A stretch of 64,000 bases of DNA. It comes from Zygaena filipendulae. Taxonomy: Eukaryota; Arthropoda; Insecta; Lepidoptera; Zygaenidae. The notes under the pieces were generated by a model, which did not search any database, was not told the DNA's origin, and saw only the letters and a list, made by a program, of their open reading frames with translations. Position numbers and translations under genes: made by a program. Below, piece by piece: positions 23,376 through 32,927 of the stretch (position 1 is its first letter; each line of letters starts with the position of its first letter). The stretch covers positions 11,239,501 to 11,303,500 of the forward strand of contig OU015654.1 of NCBI GenBank assembly GCA_907165275.2. Direction: 5' to 3'.

Positions 23376-23495
23376 TTCGACGACTAAATTCAGATTTTTC
23401 AAAACCAAAAGTGTCCCTCCTCAACCAAATCCTGGGTCCTCGCCTGAAGCGAGCAGAGTTCCAGGCAACAGCTAGTACTGGCTTATATCTTTCAG

Positions 23496-23628
23496 AAACG
23501 TCCCTCCATACAAGTGGTTCTGGTGCTGGATGAAGACCACTGACAGCCCGATCGGAACTGAGTCCAGGCCTCATACAGAACTGCTCACGTCTTCACACAG
23601 ACGCACCAGGCGCGACCTTACCGTCAGG
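23496..23628 (+). CDS. CCAPR: CCAP receptor-like GPCR, cytoplasmic-tail exon
   Basis: This 133-bp exon has acceptor TATATCTTTCAG and donor CAGG|GTAAGT. Its first base completes the Arg codon left open by the exon ending at 2306, and 44 codons then follow without a stop. The peptide starts NVPPYKWFWCW, which fits the juxtamembrane tail after TM7 (possible amphipathic helix 8 and palmitoylation Cys). It ends in a basic stretch SSHRRTRRDLTVR. It ends in phase 0, matching the exon at 25313. The assignment rests on the exact phase match and the tail-like composition. Confidence 0.7.
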
Positions 23629-23681
23629 GTAAGTTATTTCTACCACTTTTTTAATCCTTACTAACCTAATAATATAACCTG

Positions 23682-23880
23682 ACTGTCCTCTGCGGCTTCA
23701 CCCACGGTATCTCAGAGTTCCCGAGGGAATCCTAGGATAAAATATACGTATAAACCTTCCTTTTTAACTACTCTATCTTTTGGTGAAAACCGCACGAAAA
23801 TCCTTTCAGTGGGTAGTTTTGAGTTTATCGCGAACAGACAGACAGGCAGACGCGGCAGAGGACTTTGTTTTATAATATGT
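23682..23880 (+). repeat. CCCCGCGG-core repeat, second tail type
   Basis: The core CTCTGCGGCTTCACCC is followed by ACCGCACGAAAATCC, AACAGACAGACAGGCAGACG and the end TTTGTTTTATAATATGTAGTGAT. The tail differs from the TTATAATATTAGTATAGA-ending copies. A sister copy lies at 48507-48690. Confidence 0.6.
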
Positions 23881-24040
23881 AGTGATGCGAATGTGAGTAT
23901 GCTTGTTTGTTACGCTTTCACGCCGTAATTACTCAATAGATCATTATAAAATTTTGCATACACGTTGTCGGGGATACAGAGACTGCTTTCTATCAAGGAA
24001 TTTCTACGGAAACAGTGCAATTAATGCGGGTAAAGCTAGT
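23872..24040 (-). repeat. CCCCGCGG-core repeat, minus strand
   Basis: Read on the minus strand it gives TTTACCCGCATTAATTGCAC, then TTTTATAATGATCTATTGAG and GAAAGCGTAACAAACAAGC. It abuts the previous plus-strand copy. Confidence 0.6.
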
Positions 24041-24300
24041 AATAAATAAGAAGATCCAGAGTAAAAACAGTGGATAAATTTTAGCATCAACTGCTGCCAA
24101 GAAACAATGCTATTACGAATGAATGAGAAGTTGTTTTCATTGTTGTTTTCTCATTTGGAAAAAGAAAATGAATGGAATTTTCCGATATTAATTTAGATAG
24201 TGCTAATTAACTAAATAAGATATTGATCACGCTAAGCAATTGATACTAACGAAGACATTTTTTGCTCATTCGGGATAACTGAGAGCAAATTTTATTTATC

Positions 24301-24475
24301 ACTAGCTGTTTACCGCGTTTTCACCCGCGATAACTTGGAAGTTCTCGCGGGAATTTTGGGATAAAAATATGCTAAATTTCATGATGATCGGTTGGCTCAT
24401 TGAGGCGTTAAAGCGCAACTGACGGATAGACAGACAGAGTTACTTACGCATTTATAATACATATTAGTAGGGATA
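24301..24475 (+). repeat. CCCCGCGG-core dispersed repeat
   Basis: ACTAGCTGTTTACCGCGTTTTCACCCGCG, then CGCGGGAATTTTGGG, ATTTCATGATGATCGGTTGG and the end ATTTATAATACATATTAGTAGGG. Confidence 0.7.
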
Positions 24476-24837
24476 ATGAATATTTAGGATGCTTATTTAT
24501 TAATCATCCCATCGCTGCTTATAAATCATGCTCATAATAATGAATAATCAAGATTCAGAAGGTATAACTGGGCTGCATTGAAAGAAATTCAGGAAAGACC
24601 CGTAAGTAGGTATAGGTAGGCCGGGGATCGAAGCCTACTTCCCGCATACGAGGCGAGAATTCTAAATTGTTGGTTTGCTACGACTCCTGCTAGTGTCAGG
24701 GCATTATTGAAGTAGGTATTAAAAAAAGAAAATTCATTTCGAAAACACGATTTAAGGAGATGCACAAAAGCCTCCTCCAAGAATTTCCACGACGACTGGT
24801 CTTACGATGCCGTATCCAGTCAGATTTTTACAAGATT

Positions 24838-25075
24838 ACGGTCGCACTCAGAGTCGACTTTAATGATTACTTAGTTAAGTATAGATTTTTAAAACAAAAT
24901 TGCCGCAATCAGAGACGTTCAGTAAATTAATGTATGTAGGCATTTAATGAGATGTAACTCAATTAGTTAAATGCCAATTAACATTAATTTATTAAACTTG
25001 TCTGATTGCGTCAGTTTTGTTTTAAAAATCTATACTTAACTAAGTGATCATTAAAGTTGACTCTGAGTGCGGCAG
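24838..25075. mobile_element. palindromic MITE, copy 2
   Basis: Same structure as 1790-2019: CGCACTCAGAGTCGACTTTAATG inverted against GTTGACTCTGAGTGCGGCAG, with the same inner palindrome. It is slightly longer (238 bp) because of an extra TTTATTAA near the centre. Confidence 0.85.
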
Positions 25076-25312
25076 TATAAGTCCATCTGTGGGAGGGTAG
25101 ACTCCCCATAAGACGGACTGATAACCTACCCCGCTAATCGAAAAACGTAAACTGTACCTAGATCTACTCAAACGAGTTTAAAAAATCGAACATTGAAATA
25201 TCGGTTACTATATTTCTCCTATAAGGATCTGATAAACTATTTTGGTGCAATAAAGTACATATTATTATATTGTATGTATTGTATTGATTTAACGCAACCT
25301 ATTAACTCGCAG

Positions 25313-25465
25313 ATGTCAGAAGACCACATTAAGTTCCCTCGCGAACGGGTGCATCAGTGCAACAACAGCTCCCGTAAAGTCCGTCTGTACCTACCCGACG
25401 GTGATCACACGGTGAACAACAACTGCCGATCGCAATCACAACGAAGGCGTGACACGTATCTGTAA
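25313..25465 (+). CDS. CCAPR: CCAP receptor-like GPCR, terminal exon
   Basis: Acceptor TTAACTCGCAG at 25312. The frame is phase 0, as left by the exon at 23628, and runs 50 codons to TAA at 25463-25465. The peptide is hydrophilic and basic (starts MSEDHIKFPRERVHQ, ends SQSQRRRDTYL) with many Ser/Asn, as expected of a receptor C-tail with possible phosphorylation sites. It starts with ATG, but the acceptor and matching phase make it an internal Met. A MITE begins two bases after the stop, so the 3' UTR would lie in transposon sequence. Confidence 0.6.
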   Translation: MSEDHIKFPRERVHQCNNSSRKVRLYLPDGDHTVNNNCRSQSQRRRDTYL

Positions 25466-25968
25466 TAGGGATGTTGACGACTTTTGAAAATCAAAATTCT
25501 AATTACTCCGACAGTTGGAAAATAAAAAAACAATAGACACTTATTTTTTACTCTTTCAAATAAATGAAAATATACAGATATAAAGTGCATTAAAGTTAAG
25601 GGTGGGGGCTGGTGACGTCACTAACCGCTATAAGCCGCCATACAAACTGTCCGGTTAGTGAAGTCACACGAAATTTCAACTCAATGTACTTAGCTCCGTT
25701 ATTTTTTGAGTTCGTTATACAGGCTGTTGTTTTGGTCAGCAACGCGCGTAACGGAGGTAGTAATATAACTAATATGGGTTCTAAAAAAATATAAAAAAAA
25801 TATATTTTTTATAATTCGGAACATTATTTAAAAGAAAATCTCTGCACAAGATATCTAAAAATGTTTACATTAAATGGTAATTGGTAAAGCCTTAGCGCGT
25901 AGACTAGAGCTACGACATCATAGATTCTACGCGCTACGAGCAGCTACATCGCGCGTCTCGTCGTCGTC

Positions 25969-26088
25969 GGTACCTACCTACCTACTACCTACCTACTATT
26001 GGGTGCGAACCCAATAGTAGGTAGGTACCTACCTACCTACTACCTACCTACTATTGGGTGCGAACCCAATAGTAGGTAGGTACCTACT
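25969..26088. repeat. 55-bp hairpin minisatellite
   Basis: Two full 55-bp units (25969-26023 and 26024-26078) plus the start of a third. Each contains a perfect 17-bp inverted repeat (CCTACCTACTATTGGGT and its complement) around the loop GCGA. Confidence 0.9.
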
Positions 26089-26499
26089 TTTGCACAAACG
26101 TTTTACCTATTTAGGTCACGGTAAGTAAGTAAGTATGGATACTTTACTGGGCTTAGGACCGGCAAAGGAACTGAATAATTTAGAAATTATTAAATTAGAA
26201 ATGACATTTTTATCCATTAATAATATCCATTAAAGTTCTATGGCGCTGTTATTAAGTACCTTTGGCGTATTTAAAAAGGTGAACGAACTTATTTACAATC
26301 ATTAAACGTGATTTACAAATTATTGATTACACATAACACGAAGTCTTCTAAAAGTTTTTTTTTATTTACACTGATTTTACGTTAACGGTTTATCTGTTCA
26401 GTGTCTACCGCGTTGCGCGATGCACACAGAAGCACGACATCGCAAATTGTCTTTTAATCGCGATAAAACAGTTTAATTGTTCGTAATCACTTCTAAAGT

Positions 26500-26670
26500 G
26501 TTCAGTATCTCTTGTTTTAATGTGTCGGCGTATTCGTCATGCGTACCACTTTACGTCACCCCACAAATAAAAGTCCAATTGAGTTAGATCGGGTGAACGT
26601 GGTGGCCACGGTATGGGTCCACCTCTTCCTATCCAACGATCACCAAACTCCGATGTTAAATGGTCAATGC
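26500..26670 (-). pseudogene. IS630/mariner-like transposase remnant
   Basis: On the minus strand the frame reads GDRWIGRGGPIPWPPRSPDL then TQLDFYLWGDVK, the typical PPxSPDLxPxDFxLWG block near the third catalytic residue of these transposases. A TGA stop follows within a few codons and no long frame surrounds it. Confidence 0.7.
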
Positions 26671-26989
26671 CAAAGCTTCGCCCAGCATCCCAGGTAGGTA
26701 GGTATTCGCGCGCGGCTGCGCACGAAAGTAGGTATTCAAGGACTGCATCTTGAACATTAACAGGGAGCCCAGATTGACCTCTAGGTACCTGTTGTGTGAC
26801 GAGGTGTAGCGAATGTTACCCATTCCCTGAGACTAAAAACAACAGTCCTTATGGTGTAACGAGTTAAACTTGGACGAGTTGAAAACGTCGCACTCCACTC
26901 GGCTACACTATTCGCTTCATCTTCGCTATTACTAAATACTCAATAAATTTCACTATTGGTTAATCCTGCGAACGACCGAGCCATTTTAG

Positions 26990-27250
26990 CACAGAAACAA
27001 CGCACGCGCAATAGCCGCGGCTGTGGAAGGCAGACTAGCTGGCGCCTGGCGCTGGCCGCTGGCGCTAGCGCCGGCGGGCGGGGGTGTTACATCGCCGCGC
27101 CCCCCGGCCCCTGCCGCCCGGCCGCCCCGCCGCATTCGCCCGCGTTCCCACCGAGGCGGGGTGTATGTAGGTACTATGTACGTAGGTACTATTGCATGCC
27201 GTATGATGCGCGCCGCGCCGCGCGGTCAACGACCGGTAGCGTAGGCTCGC
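26990..27250. other. GC- and CpG-rich block inside the DNA transposon
   Basis: A sharply GC-rich stretch (CTGGCGCTAGCGCCGGCGGG, CCCCCCGGCCCCTGCCGCCC) in otherwise AT-rich DNA. Open frames here reflect low stop-codon density only. It could be a transposon promoter or captured sequence. No protein is recognised. Confidence 0.6.
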
Positions 27251-27548
27251 CCGCTTGTATAAACAAAATAAATAATTTTTTCGGATTTTCCTTGAAAAAA
27301 TAATTATTTTTTTTTATATTTTTTTTGACATCAGTATCGTTAGTACAACCACCTCTGTGACGGGCGTTGTTGACCAAAACAACAGCCTGTATAAAAGAAA
27401 AAATACGTATTCAATATTTATTATCAATCTACAAGACGGACTTAAAAAAAAATTAATCAACATGCCTATCACGTGTGTGAAGTACATAATTATAATTAAT
27501 TAATTTGAGAATGAAAAAATATCCTTATGTTTAAAAACGTTAAGTAGG

Positions 27549-27861
27549 AACAGATAGAAGGGACACCAACACAGCTTAATACCTATGGCAACAAATGAAA
27601 ACCAGTCTCGCCGGGTGATTATTATCGCACACAAAACGATACTAATGTATTGAACGCCATTTGGTTACGCTTTTACTAAGTCACTATTTTCAAAATTCAG
27701 TTTTGGGAATATTGTGGAAAATGTATCTACTTGAAATGCCAGCAAAAGAATATATAAGCAGAAATATTTTTTTGGAAAGTTAGAGAATTTGCTCCTTCGC
27801 TTCGTGCCTGTCCCGAATACAATATGTCCTCTCTATAATAGTTAATTCATTTTCTCTGTGG
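27549..27861 (+). mobile_element. CCACAGA/TCTGTGG MITE, copy 1
   Basis: It starts ACAGATAGAAGGGACACC, passes GAAAACCAGTCTCGCCGGGTG and ends GTCCTCTCTATAATAGTTAATTC..TTCTCTGTGG. It aligns along its length with 30996-31319 and with two copies near 56-57 kb. Confidence 0.75.
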
Positions 27862-28775
27862 TATGTTTTATAAAAAGTTAACAACAAAATTATTTTTACA
27901 GTTTTGAGCTATGGTGAAAGTTTCAAGTCTCTAGTTCAAGTAGATTCGCAAAATTTCTACCGAATAGATAAACAAGCAAGGGAGTTATCAAATATGTGGT
28001 AAAAATATCGTGTATTTAGAAACAACAAAAATAGCCAGAAATATTTTTATAGGATAAGTCGGAAAGGGGTTTCGAATTTAAGTATCTATCATTCATAACT
28101 ATGTAAATGTGTAATAAGTTAAACACGCGCAAAACATACTTATTGTTAGTTATTTTAACTAAAATTTACCTACTCTACACATTATGAAGCTCCTGCAATT
28201 GATTGTACCAAAGTTTTATATTATATAACACTGATCAAATTCATTTTTAGTGTAATTATTTTTTTCTTATCCTTGAAAGGAATTCCTGACAGTTTCAATT
28301 TTAGTTGAGGATTGTATGTAATTCATTCAATATCAAAGGGTTCCTTTGTATGTTACTCTTTTTGATCCCCTTCCATTATTGCTTACTGAAACAGAAAAAT
28401 TCCGATAACTTCAATATTGGACTCAGTAATTTAATTGTTTTTTTTTTTCAACTTGGAAAAAGCATTAAATTAAATTCTAATTTATTACATTTACCTCAAA
28501 TTGTTACAGAGTTTGTTCTTCCAGTATATTAATTTTTAAATTATTATATCTACTGGTCGTTCGTATTTCTAACTTTCTTAAATATCTCATTAAATTTTAA
28601 GACCAATTCAGAAAATTCATCTAATCTTTATACAACTTTTGTTTAATTGTTCGTAATACATAACTGATATAAAAAAAAATATTTGATAGCGTTCTATACA
28701 TACGCTTTATATAATAGAAACCATTAAATATCAACACGGGAACTTTTGTATTGCGTTTAATTTTTTATTATTATT
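27862..28775. other. AT-rich intergenic sequence
   Basis: No gene or repeat recognised. The small frames lack codon or splice support. Confidence 0.35.
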
Positions 28776-28891
28776 ATTTATTTATTTAACCTGCATGATT
28801 TCTGGTGTTGCAGATGTCCATGGGCGGCGGTAATCACTTACCATCAGGTGTGCCACCTGCCCGTTTGCCCCCCTATGACATAAAAAAAAAA
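28776..28891 (-). repeat. GGGGGCAAACGGGC-type SINE/LINE tail, fragment
   Basis: On the minus strand it reads GGGGGGCAAACGGGCAGGTG, ACACCTGATGGTAAGTGATT and CGCCGCCCATGGACATCTGC. The same text opens the longer copy at 38487-38731. Confidence 0.75.
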
Positions 28892-30995
28892 CAATTTCAT
28901 TCATTCTTTTGTTTTTTTTTTGGAATACAATTTGAAATCGGAATCCCGATGAAATCGAGGTGACGAGGGTGAAATTGTACCGAGGTAATAAACCTTAGTA
29001 AGTGTCAAACGTTGTCGGTAATGTAACGTAATCGATAGCAATTCTATTTCCATTCAGATCCACGACGGCTCCCCTTAACCGCTGACTGCAAAAAATCCGA
29101 CAAAAGCAGAAAACAATAAAAGGGGCTTTTCGAATCGTAAACGAACAATCACACGATCGTTGGAAATCTATTTTATTATTTTGTAATTAACGTAGGTATT
29201 TTTTAGAATCGCCATGTAAGTATGTTTTTACATCTATGGAATCAATTTTATAATTAAAAATAACTATACTACAGGGACTGTTTAGGCAAAAATTTGGTTA
29301 AGTACTATAATATGTAATATTTTTACAAGGACGATCTCATTAATTAGACTAAGGTAATAATTATAATAATCACATAGGTAATTGTAAATATTATGATCCA
29401 GAATAATATTTTATGTAGTATTTTTTATTGTTTTATTTTAGTAATTTTTTTATTGTTATTTTTTTTTAATTGTATCACATTAGGCATATTTACTTGTAAG
29501 TGATAAATTACAAATTGTTTTAATATTACCATAATATTTAGGTATAAACAGTACATAATATTACTGGTGCCAAATAACAATTGAGTAAAACTCATTAAAA
29601 AGTATTAAATGTCGTAGGAAGTATACCTAAACATAGAATTTAGAATAACTGAATGTTGTATGATTATAGTAACAATAATTTAATCTTTATAAAATTATAA
29701 ATCTATACTATTTACTATAAGGTAATAATATAATTTATAAAAATATCGTTTTTTACGTCGTTGTATTGTGTAATAAATATCAAAAACTGTGACATATTAA
29801 ATATGCTGTTACACGAAAATAAATTTCAACTGTATGGTCTATAATTTAAAGGTTTTTCCTTTTATCCTACCATAATAGATCTTTATAAAAAATGAGATTC
29901 AGTGTGAAGTCATTTTCACTTTTTCGCTTCGTTTTTTCGAGCTAAAAACATGTGACGCAAACGATTTTCCTACAAAGTGAATGTTATAGCGCGAAGTTAC
30001 CTAACTCTGAATATCGAAGATATTTCGTCATTCTAATATTATTATGTATCTACTTATATAATTTCCTTTTTGACAAAATTGAATAAGTCCAGTGTCTCGT
30101 CGGCCAGCAGAGAAAACATTCCGATTTTTTTATTGTATTTTTTTTTAAATAAATAATAAAATTGAATAAACTTATAAAATACAAATTGAATAATTCAGTA
30201 TCAGCCACCACATTCCTATCTATATTCATGCGGGTGATACCTTGCGACTTTGTGTTAGGGTGATTTGCATTTTATTGGTTGTGTAATGTGAAAAGGGATG
30301 AAAACAAACACGATATAAATGCGAATGTTTATTGAAAGTCTTTGATTTTTAATGGCTGAGAGCCGGCGGCGGTTGAAGAAACATCGACGATAATTTCTAT
30401 ATAGTATGTCGTCAGAAAAAATAACTCTATATAAATTAATAGGCATAGAACCGCATTCTGCGCACGTCGAGTGATGCAATTTCACGCGTGGTGGAACCAT
30501 CTTACTACGCCTCTCGGCTCACGTACATTCAATTGTTGTAGTTCATTTCCTGGAAGAATTTTGAACGAAGCTAACGCTTTATGTATTATTTCTATAGTGA
30601 CGTTATATGACTGAATAATTCCGCCAGATATTCGACAATTGGTCACTGAGTATTTGCGTTTTGACTGGCTGGGGTAAAGGAATATTCGTTGCAACCCTAA
30701 AAACCACCTACTCCTATAATAATTACGAAAAAAGCCGATTAATTACGAAAGAAGCTAGGTATACGAACAAAAATTTGGTATACTTTTCTATTGTGTGGTT
30801 GAGCTTCCTCGGCATTTTTACGGGTTTCTGTGATTTTTAAGTAATGTGACTGCACAACAAAAGCTATTTCTTTTTCTTGTGTAAAGGGATAAAATAATCA
30901 TGCTTTAAATAAACAATATCAGAAAGACTTTTGTTTTACCACATTAGTCAGACATTTATCTATGTTCTCGCCTGACGGATCACCGAACATAAAAT
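28892..30995. other. AT-rich intergenic sequence
   Basis: No confident feature. Poly-T/poly-A tracts and short frames only, including two minus-strand frames near 30255-30694 with no splice, start or motif support. Confidence 0.35.
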
Positions 30996-31319
30996 AACAG
31001 ATAGAAGGGACATCAACTTAGTTTAGTATGAAAACAGATGAAAACCAGTGTCACCGGGTGATTTTAGCACACAAAACTATTCATCGCGCATTAAAACAGT
31101 CATTAACGTGAAGAAATGTATTAAAGGCTTTATGGTTATGTTTTTACTCACTACTTTCGAAATTCACAGTTTTAGGAATATTCTGGTAAATATACTTGGG
31201 ATGGCAGCAAAAGAAGTTTAGGGCAAATTAGAGCATTTGCTCTAACTTCCTTTGCAAGGGTAGTGCGCCTGCCCCGCCTACATGTCCTCTCTAGTTAATT
31301 TACATATTTGCTCTGTGGC
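30996..31319 (+). mobile_element. CCACAGA/TCTGTGG MITE, copy 2
   Basis: AACAGATAGAAGGGACATCA, GAAAACCAGTGTCACCGGGTG, TTAGAGCATTTGCTCTAAC and the end TTGCTCTGTGG match copy 1 in order. The inner GAGCATTTGCTC is itself palindromic. Confidence 0.8.
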
Positions 31320-32039
31320 GACGATACCTATGTACTAAAGCTAATTATTGTAAATACCTATTCACTTTACTCTTGGAGAGGTCCAAATCTTAGCATCCAG
31401 GGCACAGTCTCCGGCAAGACGTTCCAGTCCTTAGAGGCTTACTTAATATCGTGTAAGGTATATTTGCAATCAGGAGGATCACAGAATAATTACACGAAAA
31501 TTGATTCGATCATAATTGAGGATTAAAATTCAATATGTCCACAGCTGCGGTGTGTTTAAGTACGACGTAGTTAATTTTATTATCTACTGCGTAACGTAGG
31601 TATAACTTAAAAATTACGCGAGAATTTCGAGTCATGCTCATATATCGAGTCATGCTCATATATAATGTATATGTATATAATATATCACACCTTCGCCATC
31701 ATAATGAAATACAAGGTGTAAGTTGAATGTGAACGACATATTGAAGGAGAGTATTCACTATTCAGTATTCGATTATAATCTAAAATACTTTTTAGAAAAA
31801 AAAAAACGAAAATTGAGCGCGCATGTTGACGACACTTCAACGGATTATACCTTTTCCTTTGTGTTGCTGCTATATTTTTATTAGTAACATTTAAGCACAA
31901 TTATCGAGGGCTTCAAATATCCCTCGTTCAAGCTTACACCAATTATATAGTAAATACTAAGTAGGTATAACTTAGCTGTTAAGATATTATATTTTCAAGA
32001 AAGCAATGAATATAAAAAAGTAAATAGAATCATTATTAA
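31320..32039. other. intergenic sequence
   Basis: Nothing recognised apart from a short ATATATCGAGTCATGCTC duplication near 31635-31660. Confidence 0.35.
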
Positions 32040-32160
32040 TATTATAAATGCGAAAGTGAGTTGTTCGTTATGTTTTCACGCCTTAACGGCTCAACCGATC
32101 ATCATGGAATGTCGCATGCACCGCACGTCACGTGCACCGCATGTGAAACCGCGGGAACAG
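32040..32160 (-). repeat. CCCCGCGG-core repeat, minus, internally deleted
   Basis: TATAAATGCGAAAGTGAGTTG and TTTTCACGCCTTAACGGCTC form the distal end, and GTGAAACCGCGGG (minus: CCCGCGGTTTCAC) the core. The middle is missing, and a GCACCGCACGTCACGTGCAC segment sits there. Confidence 0.55.
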
Positions 32161-32179
32161 CTACTATAATATAAAGCTG

Positions 32180-32303
32180 AGAAATAAATCAAGTGTGATG
32201 AACAAAGAAGCTACGCGAAACTAGTCAAGAACATTTTCTTTGTTCCGGACTTCTGGTAGAGGAACTTGACAACTTCTCGGCACACCCACTGATCTAATTA
32301 AAG
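32180..32303 (+). other. possible 5' untranslated exon
   Basis: A good donor (TTAAA|GTAAGTAT at 32304) lies 321 bp upstream of the ATG at 32625, and possible acceptors occur near 32534 and 32588. This could be a leader exon for the small frame downstream. It rests on splice-site appearance only. Confidence 0.25.
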
Positions 32304-32624
32304 TAAGTATATTTTTTTTTATACCAGACCAAAAGAAAGTTATTTTGAATAGAAAAACGAATTCGTAACGAAATAAAGTGTCATCTTCAGAAAATATTTG
32401 AGGACAAAAGAATTATGGAACATTGAGATCACTAACGTTTTCATAAGTAGGTACCTACGTACACTTATTTTTTCTTGACTCAGTTACATGTAGGTATATT
32501 GTATAGCGGTTCATAAAATAAATCTTACTTCCAAATTCATCTGTCTGTAGAACCAATAATCATAATATAAATAACACTTCACGACACAGAGATCTATTTG
32601 ATCCAACAGTAAGAGCTTGTCGCG

Positions 32625-32927
32625 ATGGAGGCCAACCAAACGTGGTATACTTACGTGGTATATGGTATTATTACAGATATATTTCTGGACACTTACAGAG
32701 TGGAAAGTAGCAGCCTGTATTCGTCAAAGACCATCCCTACCGACAATCGAATCCGGAACCTGTTGGTTGCTAATCAAGAGGTTCTGGAGAAGCACGGTGA
32801 TCACTGCGCCAACTCAGTCATAAAAACGACTGTGACTTATAGACAAACAGACGGACATAACGAAATTATAAATGTTCAATTTTTGCCACTTGGTTATGGG
32901 ACTTTGCTATGGGAAATTGCACCTTAA
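32625..32927 (+). CDS. possible small protein gene, 100 aa, unrecognised
   Basis: ATG in a favourable context (CGCGATGG) opens 100 codons ending CTATGGGAAATTGCACCTTAA. The peptide starts MEANQTWYTYVVYG and contains a balanced mix of hydrophobic and charged residues without low complexity, unlike most chance frames nearby. No signal peptide or full-length membrane helix is convincing, and I recognise no family. A second frame overlaps it (32617-32823) and I take that as its shadow. No AATAAA follows closely. It could be an unspliced small gene, the coding exon of a two-exon gene, or part of an old transposon. Confidence 0.35.
   Translation: MEANQTWYTYVVYGIITDIFLDTYRVESSSLYSSKTIPTDNRIRNLLVANQEVLEKHGDHCANSVIKTTVTYRQTDGHNEIINVQFLPLGYGTLLWEIAP

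Larger units (their letters stand above)
25718..27391 (-). mobile_element. mariner/IS630-type DNA transposon, 1.67 kb, decayed
   Basis: Inverted ends TACAGGCTGTTGTTTTGGTC (25718) and GACCAAAACAACAGCCTGTA (ending 27391) continue with similarity for about 70 bp, flanked by TA on both sides. The interior holds a broken transposase on the minus strand, a hairpin minisatellite and a GC-rich block. The TA duplication and transposase wording point to the IS630-Tc1-mariner superfamily. I cannot name the family. Confidence 0.75.
25467..27443. mobile_element. GTTGACTACTTTTGAAAAT-family MITE, split by a later transposon
   Basis: The left part (25467-25717) begins GGATGTTGACGACTTTTG and includes GGTGACGTCACTAACCGC and GAAATTTCAACTCAATG. 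The right end (27392-27443, CAATATTTATTATCAATC..ACAAGACGGACTTA) lies after the nested element. Related copies at 49738-50032, 54920-55212 and 62668-62905 show the unbroken order. Confidence 0.75.

Noticed and set aside
23276..23574. Overlapping frames with proline or glycine runs
   Set aside because: They are caused by the 18-C run. The real signal here is the spliced receptor exon in another frame.
26956..27303. 115-codon frame in the GC-rich block
   Set aside because: Stop codons are rare by composition. The peptide is biased (Ala/Arg/Pro/Gly) and lies between transposon ends.
30255..30694. Minus-strand frames of 70-81 codons
   Set aside because: No motif, start context, splice logic or repeat copy supports them.
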